NCBI GenBank assembly: GCA_023150915.1
Contig: JAKLKA010000061.1
Coordinates: 1 to 39,491 of the forward strand
DNA from: Polyangiaceae bacterium
Lineage (GTDB): Bacteria > Myxococcota_A > Polyangia > Polyangiales > Polyangiaceae
DNA: 39,491 nucleotides
Direction of reading: 5' to 3'
Position 1 is the stretch's first letter, and each line of letters opens with the position of its first letter. Made by a program: the position numbers and the translations under genes. The notes under the pieces were generated by a model. The model was not told the DNA's origin. It made no database searches and saw only the letters and a list, made by a program, of their open reading frames with translations. This document shows, one piece after another, positions 17,084-24,960 of this stretch.

Positions 17084-19141
17084 TCAGCCCGGGCTGAACA
17101 TGATCGGGTAGACCACGGTGACGATGCCGCCTTCCGGCTGCGGGAACGAGAGGCCGTAGTATGCGCTGATCACGCAGCCCACCACGCCGCTGTCCGGGAT
17201 GTCGGAGCCACCGTTGGACACGTTCGACACCGAGCCGTCACGACCAATCACGAATCGGACCTGCACACGACCTTCGAGGTTCGGGTTGCGGGACAGGCCC
17301 TGCTCGTAACACATGCGGAATCGGCCGTAGTTCTGGCGAACGATGCGCTGGATGACCTCCGGCGGCAGGCGCCCGCTCACCGTGGTGGCACCCATGCGCA
17401 CCTTGGGCGCCCGGGTCGCGTGGGACCCGCCCAGCCGGCCGTGGCCCGAGCCGAAGCCCTGACCGGTGCCGGTGCCGGCGCCGTGACCCAGGGTGCCGAT
17501 CGAGCCGAGACCGATGCCCTCGCCGCGACCGCCACCACCTTCGCCGATGCCCGACAGGCCGAGACCGCCCGCGCCGAAGGCGTCGCCAATCTCGTCGCCC
17601 CACATGTTGCCGCGGGCAGACATGTCGTCCTGACCGAGCGAGGTGTCGCGACCCCAGGGCGCCGTCGGGGCGTTCGGGTCACCGGCAGCGCCGGTGTTGA
17701 GGAGGCCGATCATGCCGAACTCTTGCGCCTCACGCAGCGCGGCCTGACGAGCGATGTGCGGATCCGGGTTGTCCTTCGGGCCCTGCACGGCGTAGCGCTT
17801 GTTGGTCGCCTTGGAGGTCGGGTTACCCATCGAGCCTTCTTCACCCTTGGCTCGAGTACCGGTACCGCCTTCCTTGTTGTCGGCTTTGTCCTCGGTGACC
17901 TGTTCGGTCTCCTTCTCTTCCATCTCGCGCTCGGCGGCGCTCTTCAAGTACTGCTGGATGAGATAGAGCTGGTCCTTGTCGATGCCTTCGTCGTCGGTCA
18001 GCCCGAGCGGCGGAACGAAGAACGCCATCGCCGCGATCAAGCCCGCGTGCGCCAGGAACGAGAGCGCGAAGTACACGGCCACCGTCCAGTCCACGCCCGC
18101 ACCGACGCCGTGCTTGATCGGCTTGCCGGCGTTGACCGCAGCAACCTGGAACACGAACTGATCGAGCTCGACGCGGGCCCGCGCGCCACCCGGCAGCGGG
18201 AACTGATGCCCACCGCTCACCTCGGCACTGGGCTGCGCCTTGGCGCGCGCTTCGTCCAGCGTCATGCGCGGCTGCCCCGGGATCTCGATGTGGCCCTTGG
18301 CACCCGGCGGAATCACGACCGCCAGCGAGGCGCGATCCCCCACCACCACCGGCAGGCGCGTGGTGCCCAGCTTCTCGGCCGGGATGAAGAAGTCGCAGCC
18401 GAAATTCTTGCTCTGCTCTTCACCCACGTAGAACGTCCGGGGCGGGGTCAGATGCGAGACGTGCAGCACGTTCGTGCCCCACATCACCATCACTTCGACC
18501 GACTGCAGGTGCGGGACCTCGACCTCTTCCGCCGGCACGTCGGGGCCGCTCTTGATCAGCGTATAGGTGTACGTGCCGGGCGGGGCGTCGTCGGGCACGC
18601 GCATCGCTTCGACCCGCGCTTGTTGCTGAGCGCCCGCGGCGAACGGGTTGAGCGCCGCCGCACCGACCTCGAACGGGTTGGCCGTGCCCACCGCGAAGGG
18701 GCTGGAAGCTGCGGCCGCAGCGAACGGATTCGACCCGCCGAACGGATTCGCGCCGCCGAACGGGCTGGCCGGCGGCGCCGCCATGGCCGGTGCCGCCACC
18801 GCTGCCGCCTGCGCGGCCTCCATCTCGGCGCCGGCAACCTCTGCCCGCTCGAGCACGATCTTGGTGCCACCGACCTGAACCTGGTCCCCGACATGCAGCT
18901 TGCACTTGTTCACCCGCGCACCGTTGACCATCGTGCCGGGCTCGTTGCCCAGATCGATGAGCGTGATGTCTTCGGGACTCCCGACCTCGATCACGGCGTG
19001 CATCCGCGAGGCGAGCTCGTCGTCGACCCGCAGATGGCTCTTCGGGTCCTTTCCGACCTTGACGATGTCCTGCGCGATGGTCTCGCGACGCTGCAGCGCA
19101 TCCCCTTGGTAGAGCGCGAACGTGAGTACAGCCTTTGCCAT
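17084..19141 (-). CDS. gltG: GltG/PglI-like gliding protein: FHA domain, transmembrane segment, TonB-like C-terminal domain
   Basis: A 685-residue inner-membrane protein. The N-terminal FHA domain (about 1-100) has KVGKDPKSHL, SRMHA (45-49) and NGARV (73-77); Lys stands where the canonical GR Arg would be. A low-complexity stretch (about 124-168) holds NPF/SPF motifs six times. One hydrophobic segment lies at about 354-377, followed by an acidic helical linker, a Gly-rich linker (about 520-575) and a C-terminal domain (about 588-685) of the AgmX/PglI family, related to TonB C-termini. That domain carries Cys611 and Cys656, likely a disulfide. The predicted topology is FHA in the cytoplasm and the TonB-like domain in the periplasm, where it would touch periplasmic or outer-membrane Glt proteins. 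The start follows the upstream small gene by 63 bp. A paralogous Nfs assignment is possible. Confidence 0.87.
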   Translation of the reverse strand: MAKAVLTFALYQGDALQRRETIAQDIVKVGKDPKSHLRVDDELASRMHAVIEVGSPEDITLIDLGNEPGTMVNGARVNKCKLHVGDQVQVGGTKIVLERAEVAGAEMEAAQAAAVAAPAMAAPPASPFGGANPFGGSNPFAAAAASSPFAVGTANPFEVGAAALNPFAAGAQQQARVEAMRVPDDAPPGTYTYTLIKSGPDVPAEEVEVPHLQSVEVMVMWGTNVLHVSHLTPPRTFYVGEEQSKNFGCDFFIPAEKLGTTRLPVVVGDRASLAVVIPPGAKGHIEIPGQPRMTLDEARAKAQPSAEVSGGHQFPLPGGARARVELDQFVFQVAAVNAGKPIKHGVGAGVDWTVAVYFALSFLAHAGLIAAMAFFVPPLGLTDDEGIDKDQLYLIQQYLKSAAEREMEEKETEQVTEDKADNKEGGTGTRAKGEEGSMGNPTSKATNKRYAVQGPKDNPDPHIARQAALREAQEFGMIGLLNTGAAGDPNAPTAPWGRDTSLGQDDMSARGNMWGDEIGDAFGAGGLGLSGIGEGGGGRGEGIGLGSIGTLGHGAGTGTGQGFGSGHGRLGGSHATRAPKVRMGATTVSGRLPPEVIQRIVRQNYGRFRMCYEQGLSRNPNLEGRVQVRFVIGRDGSVSNVSNGGSDIPDSGVVGCVISAYYGLSFPQPEGGIVTVVYPIMFSPG

Positions 19142-19204
19142 GGTTCCGATTCCCTGGTTGTCCCGGTCAGCCCGAGCCTGTTTCGACTCGACACCCGATC
19201 AGGT

Positions 19205-19480
19205 TCAAATGTTCTCGACGGACTTCAGCATTTCCGGCACGAACGACGTGCGCGGACGGATCAGCGTGGTGCGCGCTGCGCGGGGACGAACACGAATGGT
19301 CGCATCGTTCGGTCCGAAGCCGCCAGCATTCAGCGGGTCGTCGTCGAACGTATAACCATACCCATCGTCGCCCTTGGACTCTTTGGCCTTGGCCTTGCCT
19401 TGTGCAAATGCCGAAGGCGCGGTCACGAACGCTGCGATTGCCAGAGCTGCCGCGAAACCAACCCGGAGTGAGCGAGCCAT
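19205..19480 (-). CDS. Small secreted protein upstream of gltG (GltF position)
   Basis: A 91-residue protein. ATG 19480 is chosen because a very good Shine-Dalgarno GAGGAGG sits 8 nt before it and the product opens with a signal peptide (1-27, cleavage after AFA before QGK). The mature part is about 64 residues: a Lys-rich start, an acidic turn GYTFDDDPLNAGGFGPND, then an Arg/Pro-rich stretch RVRPRAARTTLIRPRTSFVPEML. No known domain. It has its own strong promoter 43 bp upstream and is followed by gltG, so the two are very likely one transcript. In M. xanthus a gene named gltF is reported in this neighbourhood; I cannot confirm homology from sequence alone. Confidence 0.75.
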   Translation of the reverse strand: MARSLRVGFAAALAIAAFVTAPSAFAQGKAKAKESKGDDGYGYTFDDDPLNAGGFGPNDATIRVRPRAARTTLIRPRTSFVPEMLKSVENI

Positions 19481-19522
19481 TGTTCCAGCCTCCTCAAAAA
19501 ATTCCGACGATATTACAGTGTG

Positions 19523-19552
19523 ATTGTACTTCGGCCCATGAGTCGACGTCAA
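19523..19552 (-). promoter_or_regulatory. Promoter of the small secreted gene and gltG
   Basis: On the minus strand TTGACG (19552-19547), an 18-bp spacer, then TACAAT (19528-19523). Both boxes match 5 of 6 consensus bases. Predicted start is near 19516, giving a leader of about 36 nt that contains the GAGGAGG ribosome site. It lies in the 256-bp gap after the gltE-like gene and splits the block into separate transcripts. Confidence 0.65.
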
Positions 19553-19736
19553 TGGCTTCGCGGGGGCCGTCCGCTCTTCGGCTCGGGATTCTTGGCAGCT
19601 GAGCACCACGAAGGGGACAGACAGCCGCCCCGGGCCGAAGTTCCATTGTCGCGCGAACCAATCGCCAAGAAGGCGACGGCCCGCCGGCGCGGGGGAAGCC
19701 CTGCGCGGCGAGCCGCCATCCCCAGCCGGGGACCCT

Positions 19737-21200
19737 TCACTTCTTGCCACCCGCCGGCGGCGGCGCCGGCGGCGGGGTGCCACCGCTGGCGTCGGGAGTG
19801 GCGGGCGGGGGCGGCGGCGGCGGTGCGTTCTTGGCCGCCTCGCCTTCCTTGATGAACTTGACCGTGTCCTCGGCGTCTTGCGCGCGCTCTTTCGCGCGCT
19901 TCACGGCGTCGGCGAACTCCGGCGCGCTGCCGGCCTTGGCGATGAACTGCTTGTAAGTCGCAGCCGCCTTCTCGAACATCGGAACGGCCTCTTTCTCGGA
20001 GCCCTTGGTGCGGTACTCCTGAGTCAGAATTGCCTCGTTGTAATAGGTCTCGGCGCGACTGCCGTCGATCTTCTTCGCTTCGTCGAGCGCAGCCTGGGCC
20101 TTCTGCACGGCCGAGTTGTCGCCCAGCTTGATCTGGCCGCGGATCGCGAGCGCCAGCCCCAGGTGCGCTTCGTATTCCTTGGGCTTGAGCTTGATCGCGT
20201 CGCGGTACGCCTTCTCGGCCTCTTCGAACCCGCGGAAGCCCAGGTTCACGGCGGCATAGTTCATGTGCGCTTCGAAGAACTTCGGGTCGAGGCGCCGCGC
20301 CGACGCGAAGCTCTTCACTGCGCCGTTGAAGTTCCTGAGCTCGACCTGGATCAAGCCGGCGGTGTTGTGCAGCGGCGCGTAGTTCGGGTTCTTGCGCACG
20401 CCTTGCGATGCGACCAGCGCCGCCAGATCGAGCTGCTGCGAGTTGACGTCTTTGGCCTTGGTGCTCGCGGCCACCAGGCCGCGACGCTTGCGCCCGGACT
20501 TGGCGGCCTCGGCGTCGGCCTTTGCCTTGGCTTGCTCGAGATAGAAGATCGCGAGCTGGTTGAACGCCGCCATGTACGAGTCGTCGATGGCCAGGGCGCG
20601 CTGCAGGTTCTTCTTCGCGCGCTCCATGTCGTTCTTGCCGTCTTGATCGGACGACTCACCGTTGCGCTCGAGCTGCAGCGCCGCGAGGCTGACCAGGGCC
20701 TCGACGTTCTGGAACTTCGCGTCCCGGATGATCTGGTCGAGCGTGCTGATCGTGCCTTCGAGGTTCTTGCTCTTCTCGAAGTCGTACAGCGCCAGCTGGG
20801 CCCTTGCGCGATGGAACCCGGCGTCGGACCCGGCGGCCGCCTGGAACTGAGCGCGCGCCTCGGAGTCCTTGTCGCAGCGCTGGTAAGCGAGGCCAGCGTT
20901 GTACAGCGCCTCGGGCAGCGGCTTGCCCGCCGCCGACTGCTGCGCCTTGCTGGCCGCGATGAACTGATCGGCGACCGCCGTGCAGCTCGACTCGGACCAG
21001 TCACCCTTCTTGTCGCGCTCGGCGAAGGCGTCGAGTGCCCGGTCGAAGCCGGCGGCGGCCTCTTTCGACACCGCCGTCTTCCCCAGGCTCTTCTTGCCGC
21101 TGTCGTTACCGGGCGAGAGCGCGCCTTTGCCGCCGGCGCCGCCGCCGCAACCCACCGCGCCGGCCATGAAGACCGCCGCGGCCACCATCGTGATGCGCAT
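19737..21200 (-). CDS. gltE: GltE/AglT-like TPR outer-membrane lipoprotein
   Basis: About 487 residues from ATG 21200, which has AGGAG 9 nt upstream. ATGs at 21206 and 21224 are in frame, and the last overlaps the gltD stop as TGATG, so coupling is possible. The N-terminus is a lipoprotein signal ending AGAVGC, with Cys18 lipidated. TPR units fill about 60-450, including AQFQAAAGSDAGFHRARA and AEKAYRDAIKLKPKEYEAH. A basic stretch SGRKRRG interrupts two of them. The tail is a Pro-rich run followed by GGKK. M. xanthus GltE (AglT) is a TPR lipoprotein of the outer-membrane part of the gliding complex. Order and coupling after the gltC-like and gltD-like genes support the same assignment here; the NfsE paralogue is the alternative. 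Confidence 0.82.
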   Translation of the reverse strand: MRITMVAAAVFMAGAVGCGGGAGGKGALSPGNDSGKKSLGKTAVSKEAAAGFDRALDAFAERDKKGDWSESSCTAVADQFIAASKAQQSAAGKPLPEALYNAGLAYQRCDKDSEARAQFQAAAGSDAGFHRARAQLALYDFEKSKNLEGTISTLDQIIRDAKFQNVEALVSLAALQLERNGESSDQDGKNDMERAKKNLQRALAIDDSYMAAFNQLAIFYLEQAKAKADAEAAKSGRKRRGLVAASTKAKDVNSQQLDLAALVASQGVRKNPNYAPLHNTAGLIQVELRNFNGAVKSFASARRLDPKFFEAHMNYAAVNLGFRGFEEAEKAYRDAIKLKPKEYEAHLGLALAIRGQIKLGDNSAVQKAQAALDEAKKIDGSRAETYYNEAILTQEYRTKGSEKEAVPMFEKAAATYKQFIAKAGSAPEFADAVKRAKERAQDAEDTVKFIKEGEAAKNAPPPPPPPATPDASGGTPPPAPPPAGGKK

Positions 21201-21223
21201 TTTCATGTTCTCCTGGGCGCTCA

Positions 21224-24200
21224 TCACTTCTTCCCGCCCTTCTTCTCTTCCTTCTTGGGCTCTTCCGCAGCCTTCTTGGGGGCCGGCGGCTCGGGTGGCG
21301 GCGCCACCGTCACCAGCGGCTCTCCGCCGATGCGCAGCGGGAAGGCCTGCTCGTTGAGCACGCTGTTCACCCGCGTCGGAGCGCCCCGGAACTCGTCGAT
21401 CAGGTGGTATTCGGTCTTGTAGGTCTTCGCGAGCCACTTCTCGCACTCGCGACTGAACTCGTCGAAGTACTGGTGCTTGACCGAGTACCCGAGGCACGTC
21501 TCGAAGGCGCCGCGGGCCACCTTCTTCTGCGGCTCGGAGGCGTCGTCGAGGGCGCCGTAGTACGCGGTGCGCAGCTCGTAGTCCTTCTTGATCGAGTCGG
21601 GGATGGGGGCGGCGCGGAACTCGTCCACGAAGGTGCCCCACATGTTGCCCACCTGGGAGCCGGCCGCGATCACCCAGCGCGGCGGTGGCACCGGCTGCAG
21701 GTCGACGATCTTCTTGTATTCCTTGGTCGCGTCGTCGATCAGCGGCTTCTTCTTGCCGATCCAGTCCTTCACCTTGACGTTGATGTGCTTGAGCACCTCG
21801 TCCTTGGTGGCCGGACCCTGGAACGCCGGGAACTTCACGGCGTCGACCTTCGCCTTCTTCTGCTCGGCGAAGTAGAACAGCGACTCGCCCACGGCCTCGA
21901 GCGCGCGACCGAGGCGGCGCTGCTTGTCGCCCTCGCCCTTCTCGATCTCGCTCACGGCCTTGGACGGGTCCGCCCAGAGCTTGACCACCGCGCCGTACTC
22001 GTTGGCGGCGTTCTTCTTCGACTCTTTCAGGGCGCGACCCATGAGGGCATGGGCTTGGACGCGCACGTCGAGGGTCGCCTTGGCGTCGATCTGCCGCATG
22101 GCGCCGCCCAGGCGCTTGGCCACGTTGCCCCAGTCCTTCTTCTCGCCGTAGTGCGCGGCGATGGCGAAGCCGAGCTGGGCGACCTGATCGGGCTTCTTGG
22201 TACCGAAGTAGCGGTTGAACTTGTCGGCGTCGTCGATCGCCTTCTCGTCTTGGCCGAGGCCCAGACGAAGGACGGCCGCGTCGCTCAGGGCCTTGTCGGC
22301 GTCTTCACCGCACTTCTTGAGCTTGCCGCAGGTCTGCTCGACATAGCGCTCGAAGAAGTCCGCGGCGCGGTCGTACACGGCGATGGCCTGGTAGTTGCCG
22401 CCGATCTCGTAGGTGGCCTTCTGCGCCAGATCCGACTTTTCCATCCCGTACTTGGGATCGAGCAGGATCAGGCGTGCCTGGATCGACTTCGCGAGCAGGC
22501 GGCCGGCCTGATAGGCGCGAGCCATGTTGTAGACGATTTCACTCGCCTTCTCGCACTGCTTGGGCTTCTCGCCCTTGCTCATCGGGCCTTCGCAATAGCC
22601 GCGCCACATCTCCAGGTACATGTCTGCACCCTTCTTGTAGTTGTCGACCGCGTCTTTGCTGTTGTTCTTGTCGAGCTGAGAGTCCGCGAGCTCGACCGTC
22701 TTCTGCGCGCGAAGGCGCTGAATGTCGAACTGGATGCGGGTCAGAAGCTCGCAGTTGTCCTTGTTGTCGTCGTACTTCTTGCCCTCGCAGTACAGCTTCA
22801 GGAACGAGGGCACGTCTTTGCCCATGTCGTCGAAGCAGGTGGGCCGGGGCGGCTCGGCGCGGCCGCCGAGCACGTTCAACGTCTCGAGGTAGAGGTTGGC
22901 GGCGTAGATGCCCGAATCGTGGGTCGAGTGGTTGAGGGCGACGTCGCGGAACGCGAGCGCCGCTTCTTCCCAGTGCTGGGCCTCGTAATAGGTACGGGCG
23001 CGCGCGAACTTGACCTCGACGTACTGGTCCTCGGCCGTCTTGTCGCCCTTGGCGGGCGTGATGTAGCAGACGTAGCGGTTGAAGGCCTGGATCATGCCCT
23101 TCTGGAGGCTGGTGAACTCCTTGGGCTTGAACTTCTCCCACTCGCCCTTCTTCGCCTCGCGGTCCTTGGCGTCGGCGCCGGACGGGCCCAGGCCCTTGCC
23201 CTTGCGGTCCGCCTGGCCCTTGTACATGGCGTCGTACATCTTCTGGTAGCAGAGCACCGAGGCGTAGGCGGCTTCGGCCGCGCTCTCGCCCTTCGGGTCT
23301 TCGGCCACCACCGAGTCGAACGCCGGACCGCACTCTTCCCAGCGCTGCTGGAAGTAGAGCAAGTCGGCCATCGCGTACTTGATCTTGTAGAGCGACGGCC
23401 AGTCGCTCTTCACGATGCGGGGGAACTCGAACTTGCTGAACTCGTCGCGATTGAAGTTCTCGGCGACCTTTTTGTAGAGGTACGCAGCGAGGTCCATCGT
23501 CTTCTTGTCGCCGGTGCCGCGAACGCCGCCGGAGCCCACCGCTTCGAGGTGCCAGGCCATGGCGCTTTCCGCCAGCAGCTCGGCCGTGCGGTTGGCGCAC
23601 TCCAGCTTCTTGTCAGCCGGGTGACTCTCCTTGGCGAACGAGTTGCGCATCGCCAGCTGCGTCTCGAGCTCTTTCTTGATGCCGTCCTTGTCGGACGACT
23701 TCATGGCCTGGGTCGCCACCGTGATCTGGGTCTGGTAGTGGCAGCTCTTCGGCCCCTTGTCGCGGCTCATCAGGTCGCGATAGAGCGCGATGCCTTCCTT
23801 GTACTTGCCGGTGTCGAGGTAGGCGAGACCCAGCTCGTTGAGCATGTCCAGGGTCTTGGCCTGCTCGCCGCCCTTGTCGCCCGAGAGCGGCTTGAAGAAG
23901 TTGAAGGCGCGATCGGGCTGGCCGCTGGCGGCGTAGACCGGAATCAGGTCGCGGCGCGCGCTCTTGGCGAGCTGCGTGGCGTTCGGAAGGGCCGTGTACT
24001 GGTCGCCGTACTCGATCACCTTCTTGAACTCGTTCATCGCGTCGGTGTACTCGCCCTTGTTCCAGTGCACGTACCCGAGCTTGTAGCGGGCGAAGCCGTA
24101 GACCTTGTTCTCCGGCGCCGGGTACTTGATCACCTCTTTGTACGCCGCGGCCGCCAGGTCCCACTTGGCCGGGTCACCCTGCGCGTCTTGGAAGAAGAGC

Positions 24201-24955
24201 TCGCCGAACGCCAGATAGGCGTTGGGGATGTACGGCGACTTCGGCGCCTTCTCGATCAGCTCGAAGTAGACCTTGCGGGCGTTGGTCAAGTCACCCGCCT
24301 GCTCGTACTCGTAAGCGAGGTAGTAGAGCACCTCGTCGAGCTTCGAGTAGTTCGGGTACGCCGTCTTCATCAAGGTGTAGTACTTGATGGCGCTCTTGCG
24401 GGCGGCCTCGACGATCTTCTTGGCGGCCGTGGCGTCGCTGCGCGCCTTTGCCGCCGCGCCCGGGTTCTTCTTCTTCAAGTCCTGCGACTGGACGTCGGCC
24501 TTGGTCTTGTCGCGGAGCGCTGCGCTCTCGAGCTCGACGTAGCCTTCAGCCATGCGCCGGATCAGCTGCGGGCGGTCCGCCGACTTCTTCGGCGTGCTCT
24601 TGTAGAGCCGCTCCAGACCCTGAATCTCGGTGATCAAGAGCGCGCGCGAGCGCGCCTCGAGCCGGTTCTTGCGACTGTCGCGCTGACCGGCGGCCATGGC
24701 CTCGGTCGGGTTGGTGGGCTTGCGGTTGCTCGCGTCTTTGCGCTCGCGAGGCGGCGGCGCGCTCTTGAACGCCGCGGGGCGCTTGCCGCCCACCTGGAAC
24801 TTGCTCGGCCCTCCCGGGCACTCGCTCAGGTGCTTCTTGGCGTCGGGGCCCACGCAGGAGCTGGAGAGATCGTCGGCGGCCGCCGACGTCGCCGGGGCCG
24901 CAATCAGCGCACCCAGCAGTGCCGACAGCACGGACAACGCTTTCAGGGACTTCAT
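21224..24955 (-). CDS. gltD: GltD-like large periplasmic TPR protein
   Basis: A 1243-residue protein. ATG 24955 is chosen because GGGAGG lies 8 nt upstream and the product opens with a signal peptide (1-27, cleavage before DDL). No membrane segment follows, so it is expected in the periplasm. Much of it is TPR-like helical repeat: ARKVYFELIEKAPKSPY, YAFDKI-type pairs and AAAYKEVIKYPAPENK are readable in the first third. There are charged Lys-rich linkers and many Cys in the middle (for example TCGKLKKCGED), suggesting disulfides. The C-terminus is Pro/Glu/Lys-rich and ends EEKKGGKK. Size, signal peptide and position between the gltC-like and gltE-like genes match GltD/NfsD of myxobacteria. 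It starts 5 bp after the gltC-like stop and its stop overlaps the next ORF by 1 bp. Confidence 0.8.
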   Translation of the reverse strand: MKSLKALSVLSALLGALIAAPATSAAADDLSSSCVGPDAKKHLSECPGGPSKFQVGGKRPAAFKSAPPPRERKDASNRKPTNPTEAMAAGQRDSRKNRLEARSRALLITEIQGLERLYKSTPKKSADRPQLIRRMAEGYVELESAALRDKTKADVQSQDLKKKNPGAAAKARSDATAAKKIVEAARKSAIKYYTLMKTAYPNYSKLDEVLYYLAYEYEQAGDLTNARKVYFELIEKAPKSPYIPNAYLAFGELFFQDAQGDPAKWDLAAAAYKEVIKYPAPENKVYGFARYKLGYVHWNKGEYTDAMNEFKKVIEYGDQYTALPNATQLAKSARRDLIPVYAASGQPDRAFNFFKPLSGDKGGEQAKTLDMLNELGLAYLDTGKYKEGIALYRDLMSRDKGPKSCHYQTQITVATQAMKSSDKDGIKKELETQLAMRNSFAKESHPADKKLECANRTAELLAESAMAWHLEAVGSGGVRGTGDKKTMDLAAYLYKKVAENFNRDEFSKFEFPRIVKSDWPSLYKIKYAMADLLYFQQRWEECGPAFDSVVAEDPKGESAAEAAYASVLCYQKMYDAMYKGQADRKGKGLGPSGADAKDREAKKGEWEKFKPKEFTSLQKGMIQAFNRYVCYITPAKGDKTAEDQYVEVKFARARTYYEAQHWEEAALAFRDVALNHSTHDSGIYAANLYLETLNVLGGRAEPPRPTCFDDMGKDVPSFLKLYCEGKKYDDNKDNCELLTRIQFDIQRLRAQKTVELADSQLDKNNSKDAVDNYKKGADMYLEMWRGYCEGPMSKGEKPKQCEKASEIVYNMARAYQAGRLLAKSIQARLILLDPKYGMEKSDLAQKATYEIGGNYQAIAVYDRAADFFERYVEQTCGKLKKCGEDADKALSDAAVLRLGLGQDEKAIDDADKFNRYFGTKKPDQVAQLGFAIAAHYGEKKDWGNVAKRLGGAMRQIDAKATLDVRVQAHALMGRALKESKKNAANEYGAVVKLWADPSKAVSEIEKGEGDKQRRLGRALEAVGESLFYFAEQKKAKVDAVKFPAFQGPATKDEVLKHINVKVKDWIGKKKPLIDDATKEYKKIVDLQPVPPPRWVIAAGSQVGNMWGTFVDEFRAAPIPDSIKKDYELRTAYYGALDDASEPQKKVARGAFETCLGYSVKHQYFDEFSRECEKWLAKTYKTEYHLIDEFRGAPTRVNSVLNEQAFPLRIGGEPLVTVAPPPEPPAPKKAAEEPKKEEKKGGKK

Positions 24956-24960
24956 CTTCG

